Assembly (NCBI GenBank): GCA_035710745.1
Contig: DASTCX010000004.1
Coordinates: forward strand, 186,001 to 250,000
Source of the DNA: Candidatus Eremiobacteraceae bacterium
GTDB lineage: Bacteria; Vulcanimicrobiota; Vulcanimicrobiia; Eremiobacterales; Eremiobacteraceae
DNA: 64,000 nt
Direction: 5' to 3'
Positions 1-8,814 of the stretch are shown here, piece by piece (within the stretch, counting starts at the first letter, position 1; each line of letters begins with the position of its first letter). Below the pieces are notes generated by a model. The model had not been told where the DNA came from, did no database searches, and saw only the letters and a program-made list of their open reading frames with translations. The position numbers and the translations under genes were made by a program.

Positions 1-408
1 CCGGTCGGCGAGGTCGGGGTCCGCTTCCGAGATGCAATGATCCGTCAACAGCCACCACGCGGCAAGACGCGAGAAATATCTGCGACGATAGACGTAGCCG
101 ATGCGTCGCGGAGCACGCGTCCATGCGGCGAGGCGGTAGTCCGGGGTTCTCGGCGCCAAGGCGACGACGAGATCCGCACCGGCGCCGATCTCATGCGCTA
201 GGGTGCGCGCGGCCGAGATCGTCGCCGATTTACGCAGGACGTGCACGCAATCGACGTCGGGACTATGACGGAGAACCGGCTCCGTGTAGTCCGTGACGAT
301 CGCCTCGATCTTCGCTTCGGGCCACGACCTGCGCAGCGAGGCGATGGCCGGCGTCGACAAGACGAGGTCGCCGACGCGATCCGTCCTGATGATGACGATG
401 CGCTTCAT
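1..408 (-). CDS. Glycosyltransferase family 9 (heptosyltransferase-like), partial
   Basis: Only the first 136 codons are present; the gene runs off the left edge. It begins MKRIVIIRTDRVGDLVLSTP, the first Rossmann strand and glycine loop of GT9 enzymes, followed by PAIASLRR and a DYTEPVLR segment typical of the family. Characterised GT9 proteins move heptose from ADP-heptose onto lipopolysaccharide core on the cytoplasmic face of the inner membrane; the acceptor here cannot be read. The ATG overlaps the stop of the GT2 gene before it by four bases (ATGA), so it is the last visible member of the envelope-glycan operon. The C-terminal donor-binding half is outside the window. Confidence 0.85.
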   Translation of the reverse strand, partial: MKRIVIIRTDRVGDLVLSTPAIASLRRSWPEAKIEAIVTDYTEPVLRHSPDVDCVHVLRKSATISAARTLAHEIGAGADLVVALAPRTPDYRLAAWTRAPRRIGYVYRRRYFSRLAAWWLLTDHCISEADPDLADR

Positions 409-1328
409 CGCGAACCGTCCGAAGCCGCGATCTCTTCGAAATACGCCGCCCGCGCGAGCCGGTGCGCGGCCCAGCGTTGGACCGCCGGAGGGACGTTTGC
501 CGGCGCGTCGCCGGCGGCACCCGAGAGACGCTCGAGAACACGCGGCCAGCCCGCGGCGCGGGCGACGCCGCTCCAAAAGCGGATTGGCGCCACCTGACCG
601 GTCGCGAGCGCGACGCGCCAGTGCGGATGCTTCCTCAGGAATTGCACGGCCGTGCGGCCCTGCGCGCGCGCTTGTCGCACCATGCTCGGTACGTTCGCGC
701 GCGGCACCGGCGGCTTGAAGTGGTAGACGATCGCATCGCGGGCCAGCATCGACGGAACGCCCATCGTACGCAGGCGAAAGCCGAGTTCGAGATCTTCCCA
801 GCCGTACTCGCGGAAGCGCTCGTCGAATCCGCCCGCCTCTTTCACGAGCGCGAGCGGCAGCGAGACGTTCGTCGTCCAGAAATACGCGCCGGAATAGTTG
901 CGCCACGAATATCTTGCTGGAGGAAGGTGATCGAAATCGTCGACATTGATGACGCCCGCCCTGCAGATCGAACGCGGATGCTCGCGATGGAAGCGCACGT
1001 GGGCGGAGAGCAATCCGCGCGTCGCAAGGACGTCGTCGTCCATGAACAAGATGTACTCGCCGCGCGCGCGCGCGATGCCGGTGTTTCGCCCGCGCGCCAA
1101 GCCGGCGTTTCGCTGCCGGACGACGTGGAGCGAACACGGCGGCTGCAGCTTCGATATGACCGATTCGTACGATCCGTCGGTCGAGCCGTCGTCGACGAGA
1201 ACGATCTCGTAGTCGTCCGGATCGAGGTCCTGATCGAAAAGCGCGTCCATCACACGCCCGAGCAACGCTTTGCGATTATACGTGCATAACTGGATCGTCA
1301 ACACGGGCGTTTTCTCGTGCGTGCTCAT
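405..1328 (-). CDS. Glycosyltransferase family 2 with galactosyltransferase-like C-terminal motif
   Basis: A GT-A fold enzyme of about 307 residues. The N-terminus reads LTIQLCTYNRKALL, then the nucleotide-binding EIVLVDDGSTDGS near residue 40 and the metal-binding run LFMDDDV near residue 105. A YGWEDLELGFRL motif near residue 190 matches the WED motif of GT2 proteins that carry a Glyco_transf_7C region. There are no membrane segments, so it probably works at the inner face of the membrane on a lipid-linked glycan. I chose the ATG giving MSTHEK because it overlaps the upstream stop as ATGA. It forms a GT2-GT9 pair with the partial gene that follows and resembles the second GT2 at 3407-4291. 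The sugar and acceptor are unknown. Confidence 0.88.
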   Translation of the reverse strand: MSTHEKTPVLTIQLCTYNRKALLGRVMDALFDQDLDPDDYEIVLVDDGSTDGSYESVISKLQPPCSLHVVRQRNAGLARGRNTGIARARGEYILFMDDDVLATRGLLSAHVRFHREHPRSICRAGVINVDDFDHLPPARYSWRNYSGAYFWTTNVSLPLALVKEAGGFDERFREYGWEDLELGFRLRTMGVPSMLARDAIVYHFKPPVPRANVPSMVRQARAQGRTAVQFLRKHPHWRVALATGQVAPIRFWSGVARAAGWPRVLERLSGAAGDAPANVPPAVQRWAAHRLARAAYFEEIAASDGSR

Positions 1329-2380
1329 GCGCGTGCCGACCCCGCGCTCGCCGCACTCGACGCTTTCGGAACGATAGCGCGAGCTGCTTCGACGACGGCG
1401 GCCGGCGACAGCGCCGCGTAGCACGCGAAGTCAGGACAGTTCTCTTTGCGGTGCCACGGCGGGCATGGATACGACGGCCGCACGATCGCGACGCGCGGGC
1501 CGAGCGGCGCCCATCGATCCGGCAGATCCGTCCGCAGCGCGAAAATGCCTACCGTCGGCGTGCCGAGCGCGGCGGCGATATGCATCGGCCCGGAATCGAG
1601 CGCGACGACGAGAGCCGCGCGTCCGAGCAACGCGGCGAGCGCCATCAGGTCGGTCTTTCCTGCGACGAGCGCGTGCTGGGCGCGCATCGTCGCCGAGATC
1701 CGCGAGATCGTCGGTTCGTCAGCCGCGCTGCCCGTGAGGACGATCGAAAAATCGAATTCGCCCGCGATCGCGTCGCCGAGCGCCGCGAATCGCTCGGTCG
1801 GCCACGCGACGCGGTCGAGATCGAGTCCGCGGGCGGCGTGCAGGACGGCGAACGGTGCGGCGATCGAAGCGGCGGAGAGGACCGCGTCGGCGCGTGCCGC
1901 ATCGGCCGGGCGCGGTCGGATATCGATCGTGAAATCGCCGAGGTCCGGCGTCGCTCCCAGCGCGCGAGCGTAGTCCATTTGGACGTCCGTCCAGTGGCTC
2001 GTCACATCGCCGTTTTCGCTTCTCACCGTGACCCGTTTCGTGTAGGACCACGAATAGAGACGCCGAGCCTGTCCGACGCGTATCGGGATACGCGCTCGCC
2101 GCAGGGCGCTTGCGATGCGCGCGGTCGACCAGAAAACGACCGCATGAGTGAAGGATCGCGATGCGAGCGCGGCGCTGAGATCGCCGGCGCTCATAGATCC
2201 GTCGTCCGCGATGACGTCGCGCACGTCGGGCCGGTCCTGGAGTATCGGCGCTGCGTACGGCGTCGTGACGACCGATAGCGGCACGCCGAAATGGCGCGAC
2301 AATGCGTGAATGGCAGGCGTCGCGGCGAGAAGGTCGCCGATCCCGCCGCCGGAGCAGATCGCGACGACGTTCGGCGTCAG
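1325..2380 (-). CDS. Glycosyltransferase family 9 (heptosyltransferase-like)
   Basis: GT9 protein of about 351 residues. The N-terminal motif VAICSGGGIGDLLAATP is the family glycine loop, and near residue 260 it has VALDSGPMHIAAALGTP, the conserved donor-site D-x-G-x-x-H-x-A block. A late cysteine cluster (PCPPW, ENCPD, FACY) is common in heptosyltransferases. It sits in the middle of the glycan operon. The start is uncertain: homology begins just after the previous gene stops, and no ATG, GTG or TTG lies there in frame. The closest candidate is a CTG overlapping the upstream TGA (CTGA). A longer reading from 2644 would add about 88 arginine-rich residues that look like antisense noise. Confidence 0.82.
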   Translation of the reverse strand: MTPNVVAICSGGGIGDLLAATPAIHALSRHFGVPLSVVTTPYAAPILQDRPDVRDVIADDGSMSAGDLSAALASRSFTHAVVFWSTARIASALRRARIPIRVGQARRLYSWSYTKRVTVRSENGDVTSHWTDVQMDYARALGATPDLGDFTIDIRPRPADAARADAVLSAASIAAPFAVLHAARGLDLDRVAWPTERFAALGDAIAGEFDFSIVLTGSAADEPTISRISATMRAQHALVAGKTDLMALAALLGRAALVVALDSGPMHIAAALGTPTVGIFALRTDLPDRWAPLGPRVAIVRPSYPCPPWHRKENCPDFACYAALSPAAVVEAARAIVPKASSAASAGSARA

Positions 2381-3414
2381 GACACGACCCCACGAGGCGC
2401 GACGAGATCGGCGAGCGCGCTGCCGACGATGACGCCGAACTCTTGCGCTGCGGTCGCCGTCGCGTTCTCCGGCTGCACGAGGCAGCGTGCGGTCGCGGCC
2501 CACGGACGCCACTGCCGCGAGAGTTGCGGAAACCGGACCGGTCCGAAGACATCGACCACGGGAACTCCGAGCATGCCTGCGGCGTGAGCGGCGCCCGTAT
2601 CCGGCGTGAGCAATGCGCCGGCCGAGCCGATCGCCCCCAACCACCGGCGCAGCGTCGCCGTCTCGGCCGCAGTGATCGTGCCGGCGTCGCGTCTTTGCGC
2701 GGGAATGGCTTCCATAACCGCGCGTACGGACCCCGCGTCATCGGGTCCGGCGAGCAGCACGCAGCGCTGAAACGGCGATGCATCGAGCGCGGCGACCGTC
2801 ATGCGGGCGAGAGCGCGCGCATCCCATCCCCGTTCGAACCACTTGCGCGCGACTTGTAAGGCGAGCGCTCCGGCTGTGGGCGTCGATGCGCCGGTCTCGA
2901 CGTCGAGCCACCGCCGCAGCTCTGCCGGATCTATAGATGGCGCGGCGGCGGCGCCGAGTCGCTGCGCGAGTCGATGGATCGCGTTCACCTCGTGCTCAGG
3001 TTGCTCGACCCACGCCGCCGGCCGATAGACGGCATCCGTCAAGTGCGCGAATTGCCAGACCGACTTGAACGGCTTCTCAAGGCGATGCCAAAAGCCGGCG
3101 CGTTTGTGGGCGCGAGACATCGAACCGAGAGTATATCCTATAGGCTCTTCCGTCGCGACGAGCGCGTCGGTGTAGCCCTGTTCGCGCAGTTCGGCAGCCA
3201 ATCGTCGGCGCTCGGATGCATCATCGTCTCGTCCGAGGACGTGGACGCGAGCGACTCGTTCGCGCGAGAACAGCGCGGCGTTGCGCGGCGAGCAGACCGC
3301 GCCGAACGTCGCCCCGGGAAACGTGGTGCGCAGCGCTTCGAGCGCGGGCACGCAGACGAGCGCGTCGCCGATGCCGTCGAGCCGGATGAGAAGGAAGCGG
3401 TGCCCGTCAGGCAT
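2377..3414 (-). CDS. Glycosyltransferase family 9 (heptosyltransferase-like)
   Basis: GT9 enzyme of about 345 residues. It opens MPDGHRFLLIRLDGIGDALV, the family N-terminal motif, and carries LLTPDTGAAHAAGMLGVPVV near residue 270, the donor-binding D-T-G-x-x-H block, followed by VFGP. Family knowledge suggests heptose or a related sugar is transferred to a lipid-anchored acceptor at the cytoplasmic membrane face. The ATG at 3414 overlaps the end of the upstream GT2 gene by eight bases, so translation is probably coupled. It ends in a four-base overlap with the next GT9. It is divergent from that neighbour, so the two probably add different residues rather than being recent duplicates. Confidence 0.88.
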   Translation of the reverse strand: MPDGHRFLLIRLDGIGDALVCVPALEALRTTFPGATFGAVCSPRNAALFSRERVARVHVLGRDDDASERRRLAAELREQGYTDALVATEEPIGYTLGSMSRAHKRAGFWHRLEKPFKSVWQFAHLTDAVYRPAAWVEQPEHEVNAIHRLAQRLGAAAAPSIDPAELRRWLDVETGASTPTAGALALQVARKWFERGWDARALARMTVAALDASPFQRCVLLAGPDDAGSVRAVMEAIPAQRRDAGTITAAETATLRRWLGAIGSAGALLTPDTGAAHAAGMLGVPVVDVFGPVRFPQLSRQWRPWAATARCLVQPENATATAAQEFGVIVGSALADLVAPRGVVS

Positions 3415-4291
3415 CGCGGCGAAGCGCGATCCGCATCGCGTCGAGATATGCCGCGTCGACGAGCGCTTCGGCCGCGAAGCGCCCGAGCGGCGAGCGAGCG
3501 GAGTTCGGATCTGCTGCAAGGCGCGCGTACCAGCGGCGAAGCGGCGGTGCCTCGAGAAGCGCCGCGCGCGCGAAATTGATCGCATAGGCGCCCGTCGCAA
3601 GGCGCACGGGCAGCGTCGGCGACTTACGGACGAAGCGCGCAGCCATCGTTCCCTTCTCGGTCGCGAGCGCGATGCGCGCGTCGAGCGGTTGCGCTGCAGC
3701 GGGTTTCACGTGGTAGATGTGGGCCTCCCACGACCAGACGCGCCGCGCGCTACGCTCTTTGAGGCGCACGCCGAGATCGGTGTCCTCCCAGCCGTACAGG
3801 TCATAGCGCTCGTCGAAACCGCCGACCGCGTCGAGTTCGGCGCGCGCGACGCTGACGTTGCACGTGCAGAAAAACGCACGCGAGAAGTTCTTCGCCGATG
3901 GCGGCGGGAGATCGGCGTCGCTTTCGACGTTGACGATCGGGCCCGATACGACGCTTTTCGGGTCTGCGGCGCGCGCCGCCAGATGTGCCTCGACCCAGCC
4001 GCGCGGCGGCAGCGTGTCGTCGTCGCAGAACAAGATCACCGCACCGCTCGCCGACGCGATGCCCGCATTGCGAGCCTTGCCGCGATTCGGTTCGGCGACG
4101 TGGATCCGGTGGATCGCCAAGCCGGCGTTCGCGGCGGCCGCGATGACGGCCGGCGTTTCGTCCGTCGATCCGTTGTCGACGACGACGACGTCGAAACGGC
4201 CTGCGGCGGATTGAGCCCTCAGACGTTCTAGGCACCCGCGGAGCAGGCCCGCGCGATTTCGCGTGGCGATGACGACCGAGGCGTCGGACAT
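3407..4291 (-). CDS. Glycosyltransferase family 2 with WED motif
   Basis: GT-A glycosyltransferase of 294 residues. Visible motifs are ASVVIATRNRAGLL at the N-terminus, DVVVVDNGSTDETP near residue 38, the metal-binding LFCDDDTLPP near 90, and YGWEDTDLGVRL near 165. The last is the same late motif as in the GT2 at 405-1328, so the two probably share ancestry and may use the same donor class. The ATG giving MSDASV lies one base after the stop of the LpxB-like gene. It precedes a GT9 gene, so a GT2-then-GT9 order occurs twice in this operon, which suggests alternating additions of two sugar types to an envelope glycan. The product is not known. Confidence 0.88.
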   Translation of the reverse strand: MSDASVVIATRNRAGLLRGCLERLRAQSAAGRFDVVVVDNGSTDETPAVIAAAANAGLAIHRIHVAEPNRGKARNAGIASASGAVILFCDDDTLPPRGWVEAHLAARAADPKSVVSGPIVNVESDADLPPPSAKNFSRAFFCTCNVSVARAELDAVGGFDERYDLYGWEDTDLGVRLKERSARRVWSWEAHIYHVKPAAAQPLDARIALATEKGTMAARFVRKSPTLPVRLATGAYAINFARAALLEAPPLRRWYARLAADPNSARSPLGRFAAEALVDAAYLDAMRIALRRDA

Positions 4292-4292
4292 G

Positions 4293-5528
4293 TCAGAGGG
4301 CGACCTCGAGCCGTTCATCCGACGCGACGGCGAGCGCCTCCGCGGCCATCCGATCCGACGCGCCGGCGTCGCGCGCGTAGATGTGGCCGAGCGCCTCGCG
4401 TGCCGTCGAGAGGCCGGCCTCGTCATCGTACATCAAGGATGCCTTCGCGGCGACGTCGTCGGGTTTGAGGATGCCGCGCATCTCCGGCACGATTTCGCGA
4501 TCGGCGTCGATGTTCGGCTGGCTTACGAACCGGAAACGGCGTTCCGCCGCGCGCACGATCATCGTCTTCAGCGGCGGACCGACGAGCGGCACGAGGTGGA
4601 GATATCCGGCGACGCCGTTCATGACGATGAGGTCGGCGCGATTGAGCGGTACGGCGACGAGCATCGGACGCGCGAGCACCGCGCATTCGATGCACTTCGT
4701 GCCGGGAATCGTCACGACGAGCCGCGCCGCAGACAGCGCTTTGTAGTCGCCAGACCGATCGAGCATGAATCGCTCTCCGTCAGCTTCGACCGATCTCCCG
4801 TCGCTGGCGATCGCGGCGCCCATGCCGCCCATACGCGGATCCGGCCGAGCTTCGAGCGCCGCCCGCAGCTCGTCGTCGCCGTTGAACGGCGAGAGGACGA
4901 ACGTGACGGGGACGCCCGGCTTTCGTTTGCGGATCCTGCGCGCGACGGCGATGAAGAACGGGAGCGCGTGTCTGATCTCCATCGGCCTGCTGCCGGGCAG
5001 TATGCAGACGCCATCGCCGGGTCGATCGTCGGGCGGCGCGGACAACGAGCCGAGCACCGCATCCGGAACGAGGTTTCCCACGATCTTCACGCGATCGGGC
5101 GGCGCGCCGGCGCGTCGAAGTTCTGCGGCGTTCCGCTCGTCGAGCGCGAAGAAGCGCTCGAACGACTGGCAATAGCTGCGGCGCGTGAATTTGTACGTCA
5201 TCGGCTTCACGCCGAGGCGACGCGCGATCGTCGTCGCGTGGAAAAGGTCGCCGCCAAGGTATTGGAGCGCGCCGCTACCGCGTTCCATACCTTTTACCGC
5301 TTTGCGGAGCAGGAAGCGCCCGTAACCTTTCGGATCGACGACGTCCGCTGAGGGGAACATCGACGACGTGATCTCCGCTTCGCGGCCGGTGGCATACGGG
5401 CATGGCACGAAGACGACCGTCACGCGCGCGCCGGGCGCCTTCCGATAGACGGCGCGCAAGAACGGACGGGCCCACCCCATGAGCTCGCCGGGGCCGTTCG
5501 TCGTGACGACGAGCCGCGGTGAGTTCAC
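4293..5528 (-). CDS. LpxB-related glycosyltransferase (lipid-A-disaccharide synthase-like)
   Basis: A 411-residue GT-B protein. The N-terminus, RLVVTTNGPGELMGWARPFL, resembles the LpxB start, where a G-E-x-S-G-D loop is usual. Near residue 150 come VKIVGNLVPDAVL and then ILPGSRPMEI, equivalent to the LpxB GSR motif. A late SAARLVVTIPGTKCIECAVL block matches the GTxTLE donor-site region of that family. LpxB joins UDP-2,3-diacylglucosamine to lipid X. The changed active-site loop makes this a related enzyme rather than certain LpxB; similar proteins are known from cyanobacteria. No lpxA, lpxC or lpxD is visible here. The ATG overlaps the rfaE2 stop (ATGA), so it belongs to the heptose-glycan operon. 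Confidence 0.75.
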   Translation of the reverse strand: MNSPRLVVTTNGPGELMGWARPFLRAVYRKAPGARVTVVFVPCPYATGREAEITSSMFPSADVVDPKGYGRFLLRKAVKGMERGSGALQYLGGDLFHATTIARRLGVKPMTYKFTRRSYCQSFERFFALDERNAAELRRAGAPPDRVKIVGNLVPDAVLGSLSAPPDDRPGDGVCILPGSRPMEIRHALPFFIAVARRIRKRKPGVPVTFVLSPFNGDDELRAALEARPDPRMGGMGAAIASDGRSVEADGERFMLDRSGDYKALSAARLVVTIPGTKCIECAVLARPMLVAVPLNRADLIVMNGVAGYLHLVPLVGPPLKTMIVRAAERRFRFVSQPNIDADREIVPEMRGILKPDDVAAKASLMYDDEAGLSTAREALGHIYARDAGASDRMAAEALAVASDERLEVAL

Positions 5529-6016
5529 GGAGATGCGCCCTCGCGGATCCGTCGCACGATATCGGTCGTCGACGACGCGGGCAGATGCGGTGCGAGCACG
5601 ATCTTGGCGCCGACTTCGGCGACCGCACCTGCTTCGGGCAGATCTTCAAGTTTGTATTGCGTGCTCTTGACGTGAATGTCCGGACGAAGCGCGCGTATCG
5701 TCGCATCGGGCCGCTGCTCGTCGAAGATGCACACGAAGTCGACGCTCGCGAGCGCCGCGACGACTTCCGCACGCTCCGCAGCCGGTACTATCGGCCTTCC
5801 CTTTTCCTTGCCGAGCGAGCGGACCGATTCGTCGGAGTTGACGCCCACGACGAGCATCTTGCCGAGGCCGCGCGCGAACTCGAGATAGCGCACGTGCCCG
5901 ATATGAAGCAGGTCGAACACGCCGTTGGTGAAGACCACAGGGCTGTGCGTCGCACGCCGCTGCGCGACGGCTTCCGCGAGCGCCTCGCGCGTCAACACTT
6001 TATCAGCCGCGCGCAC
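5525..6016 (-). CDS. rfaE2: D-glycero-beta-D-manno-heptose 1-phosphate adenylyltransferase
   Basis: A 163-residue nucleotidyltransferase that makes ADP-heptose from heptose-1-phosphate and ATP, feeding the GT9 enzymes downstream. It shows the cytidylyltransferase-fold signature VVFTNGVFDLLHIGHVRYL at residues 27-45 with its HxGH site, then VVGVNSDESVRSLGKEKGRP and the late SSTTDIVRRI motif. The length matches the free-standing RfaE2 or the C-terminal half of bifunctional HldE. Its ATG overlaps the end of the kinase gene by 14 bases, so the two halves of HldE are separate but coupled genes. gmhA, gmhB and hldD are not in the window. Confidence 0.93.
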   Translation of the reverse strand: MRAADKVLTREALAEAVAQRRATHSPVVFTNGVFDLLHIGHVRYLEFARGLGKMLVVGVNSDESVRSLGKEKGRPIVPAAERAEVVAALASVDFVCIFDEQRPDATIRALRPDIHVKSTQYKLEDLPEAGAVAEVGAKIVLAPHLPASSTTDIVRRIREGASP

Positions 6017-7073
6017 GTCGCGCCGTCGCTTTGGCTGGCCGCCGTTTTTGCGCCGGCGGGAACGCCACCGGCTTCGCGACGCCTTCGTGTTCTGCGAAGC
6101 GGACGATCTCCGCGGGCGTCGCTGTCGCCGTGCCGAGCTTCTCCACGACGACGCCGGCAGCGAGGGTCGCGAGCGAGACCGCTCGTTCGATGGGCGCTCC
6201 GACGGCGAGCGCGAGCGTTAGGGTCGAGATGACGGTGTCGCCGGCACCGCTTACGTCGTAGACTTGCCTCGCTACCGCCGGCACGGTGAACGCGCGCGCG
6301 GACTTCGAGAACAGCGTCATGCCGTGCTCACCTCGGGTGATGAGGACGTATTTGCAACCGGTCCGTTTGATGAGCGCAGCGGCCGCGCGCGAGAGATCGC
6401 GATCGGACGCGATCGTCAGGCCGGCCGCGGCGGCGGCCTCGACGGCGTTCGGCGCGATGCAATCTATGGAAGCAAACGCATCGAGGTTCTGCGGCTTCGG
6501 GTCGCCCGCGATGACCGGACGGTGAGAGAACGAGCGCAGGGCTTGGGTGACGGGCAAGCCGATGAGACCCTTGCCGTAGTCCGAGATGATTATGCCGTCG
6601 ACATCGCCGTCGAGCTCGAGCAACGAATTGCGCAGGCGCCCTGCAAGCGCGCCGTTTACGGGTGCCGTCGACTCGCGATCGGCACGGACGACCTGCTGGT
6701 GGTGCGCGACGATGCGCGTCTTCTGGGTCGTCGGACGCCGCGCGACCCGCTGTACGCCGCTCGTATCGGCGTGCAAGCGCGCAAGCATGTCCAAGACGCG
6801 CTCGCCGGCTTCATCGTCACCGACGATGCCGATGGTACGTACCTTCGCGCCAAGTGCGGCGAGATTGTTCGCGACGTTTCCCGCGCCGCCGAGCGTATAC
6901 GAGTGGTCGTCGACCTCGACGACCGGTACAGGAGCCTCCGGAGAGATGCGCGATACGCGACCCCACAGCCACTCGTCGAGCATGAGATCGCCGACGACGG
7001 CTATGCGCCGGCCGCGCATCCGTGCGAGAAGATCGGATACCCAGCGGTCGCGAGCGTTCAGGCTTCGATCCAA
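6003..7073 (-). CDS. rfaE1: D-glycero-beta-D-manno-heptose-7-phosphate kinase
   Basis: A 356-residue PfkB/ribokinase-family kinase that phosphorylates heptose-7-phosphate at C1 in ADP-heptose synthesis. Motifs are VVGDLMLDEWLWG near residue 25, the substrate loop LGGAGNVANNLAALGA near 62, ISDYGKG near 160 and the C-terminal catalytic DVSGAGDTVISTL near 268, where the GAGD aspartate is the base. Compared with HldE it lacks the adenylyltransferase half, which is the following gene. The C-terminus ends in a lysine/arginine-rich tail after the kinase fold. The start overlaps the accB stop by 16 bases, so an envelope sugar operon is wired directly to a fatty-acid carrier gene. Confidence 0.93.
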   Translation of the reverse strand: MDRSLNARDRWVSDLLARMRGRRIAVVGDLMLDEWLWGRVSRISPEAPVPVVEVDDHSYTLGGAGNVANNLAALGAKVRTIGIVGDDEAGERVLDMLARLHADTSGVQRVARRPTTQKTRIVAHHQQVVRADRESTAPVNGALAGRLRNSLLELDGDVDGIIISDYGKGLIGLPVTQALRSFSHRPVIAGDPKPQNLDAFASIDCIAPNAVEAAAAAGLTIASDRDLSRAAAALIKRTGCKYVLITRGEHGMTLFSKSARAFTVPAVARQVYDVSGAGDTVISTLTLALAVGAPIERAVSLATLAAGVVVEKLGTATATPAEIVRFAEHEGVAKPVAFPPAQKRRPAKATARRARG

Positions 7074-7492
7074 AAGAGTTCCTGGCCGAGCGAGACGAGC
7101 GCACCATCTTCGACGCAGATCTTCGCGATCGTGCCGTCGAACTCGCTGACGATCTCGTTCATCAATTTCATGGCTTCCAGGATGCAGAGGACCTGCCCTC
7201 CGGTCACCGCGTCGCCGACCGCGACGAACGGTTTCACTCCCGGCGCGGGCGAGCGATAGAACACGCCGACGAGCGGCGCGAGAACTTTGCGGACGTTCGC
7301 CGGCGCTTCCGGCGCGCGCGCTGCAGCACGCGTCTTCGACGCGGCAGGCGCCGGTTGCGCGGCGAGCGGTGCGCTGCGCGCGGACATCCGCGCGTCGACA
7401 TCGACGCCGTTGCGCCGGATGCGGACGCGGTCGAGTCCGAATCGCTGCATGACGTCGACGATCGCTCGCAAGACTTTCGCGTCGAGCTCCAT
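7058..7492 (-). CDS. accB: Biotin carboxyl carrier protein of acetyl-CoA carboxylase
   Basis: A 144-residue carrier with a short N-terminal helix, an Ala/Pro-rich linker (residues 38-66) and a C-terminal biotinyl domain. The biotinylation site is EAMKLMNEI with the target lysine at about residue 109. It carries the carboxybiotin between biotin carboxylase and carboxyltransferase to make malonyl-CoA for fatty acids. accC, which normally follows accB, is absent here; the next gene is rfaE1. hisS ends six bases upstream. Supply of acyl chains and of lipid-linked glycans may therefore be co-expressed, although the link could be only positional. Confidence 0.93.
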   Translation of the reverse strand: MELDAKVLRAIVDVMQRFGLDRVRIRRNGVDVDARMSARSAPLAAQPAPAASKTRAAARAPEAPANVRKVLAPLVGVFYRSPAPGVKPFVAVGDAVTGGQVLCILEAMKLMNEIVSEFDGTIAKICVEDGALVSLGQELFWIEA

Positions 7493-7498
7493 CTCTGC

Positions 7499-8773
7499 TT
7501 ACTTTCCGAGCCGGCCCAACAGCGCGGCTTCGAGATCGACGAGCTTCACGCGTTCGCGTTCGCGCGTCGAAAGATCTTGTACGGTCGCGTCGCCTGCTTT
7601 TCGCTCATCTTCGCCGACGATTGCCGCGAAGCGAGCGCCGGCATCGCCCGCCGCTCGCAGCTGCTTTTCCAACTTGCGTCGCGTGTAGTCCATGTCGACG
7701 GCGACGCCGCGCTTGCGGAGCGCGTACATCGGCGGCACGAGCAGCAGCGTCGAGTCCGGGTCGAGCGCGATGAAGGCGACGTCGATGCCGCTGCGCGACG
7801 CAAGCCCGTCGGTCGCCCGTTCGCTTGACTGCGCGACGATGAGCAGCCGGTCCATGCCCATGCCGAATCCCACGCCCGGCGTCGGCGGTCCGCCCATCGA
7901 TTCGACGAGCCCGTCGTAGCGTCCGCCGCCGCAGATCGCGTTTTGCGATCCGAGCGCCTCCGAGCTGAACTCGAAAACCGTTCGCGTGTAATAGTCGAAG
8001 CCTCGCACGATGAGCGGGTTTCGCCGCCACGCGATGTGCATGGCATCGAGAAGCGCGAGGACGCCGTCGAAGTGCGCTCGGCACGCATCGCAAAGGTAGT
8101 CGCCGATCTTCGGCCCGGCGGCGACCAGCATCTTGTCGGATGGATCTTTCGAATCGAGGATGCGCAACGGGTTGCGGGCGAGCCGGTCGCGGCTCGTCTC
8201 CGACAGCGCGTCGCGGTGGGCATCGAGATAGGCGACGAGCGCGTTGCGGTAATCGGCGCGACACGTCGGGCAGCCCATCGAGTTGACCTCGAGCGTCACC
8301 TCGGCGATGCCGCTTGCGCGGATGATTTCCAACGCGAGCGCGATGACCTCCGCATCCGCCTCCGGCCCTTCGACGCCGAAGCACTCGACGCCGAACTGAT
8401 GCGCTTGCCTGAAGCGGCCCTTCTGCGGACGCTCGTAGCGGAAGAAGGCGCCGCGGTAGTAGAGCTTCACCGGCGGCGTGCGCAGCAGATCGTGTTCGAG
8501 CACCGCACGCACCGCGGGGGCCGTCAACTCGGGCCGCAAGGTGAGGCTCCTTCCACCGCGGTCTACGAACGTGTACATCTCTTTGTCGACGACGTCGGTC
8601 GTCTCGCCGAGCGTGCGGACGAAAACCTCCGTGCTCTCGAACATCGGCGTCCGGATCTCGCCGTAGCCGAAGCGGGAGCAGACATCGTCGATCCGGCGCT
8701 CGAGGGCTTGCCAGCGCTTCGAGCCCGGGGGGAGGATATCGAAGGTTCCGCGCGGAGCAGAAAAGTTTTTCAA
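7499..8773 (-). CDS. hisS: Histidyl-tRNA synthetase
   Basis: A 424-residue class II aminoacyl-tRNA synthetase that charges tRNA-His. The N-terminus has the hallmark PRGTFDILPPGS; motif 2 appears as YYRGAFFRYERPQKGRFRQ (about residues 108-126), the histidine-specific LIVRGFDYYTRTVFEF near 265, and motif 3 as GVGFGMGMDRL near 315. The C-terminal anticodon-binding domain follows. The start is a TTG at 8773; homology begins immediately and no ATG is closer. It is the first gene of the minus-strand operon leading into accB and the heptose genes. The 40-base gap to the divergent permease must hold both promoters. Confidence 0.95.
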   Translation of the reverse strand: MKNFSAPRGTFDILPPGSKRWQALERRIDDVCSRFGYGEIRTPMFESTEVFVRTLGETTDVVDKEMYTFVDRGGRSLTLRPELTAPAVRAVLEHDLLRTPPVKLYYRGAFFRYERPQKGRFRQAHQFGVECFGVEGPEADAEVIALALEIIRASGIAEVTLEVNSMGCPTCRADYRNALVAYLDAHRDALSETSRDRLARNPLRILDSKDPSDKMLVAAGPKIGDYLCDACRAHFDGVLALLDAMHIAWRRNPLIVRGFDYYTRTVFEFSSEALGSQNAICGGGRYDGLVESMGGPPTPGVGFGMGMDRLLIVAQSSERATDGLASRSGIDVAFIALDPDSTLLLVPPMYALRKRGVAVDMDYTRRKLEKQLRAAGDAGARFAAIVGEDERKAGDATVQDLSTRERERVKLVDLEAALLGRLGK

Positions 8774-8814
8774 TGCCGTTTCAAAAGGCCGGGCTGTGCC
8801 CGGCCGCGACGCGA

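Noticed and set aside
3700-3720. GTTTCACGTGGTAG as a second parS
   Set aside because: Only one half-site is right; the palindrome is broken at three positions and it lies inside a glycosyltransferase gene far from parAB.
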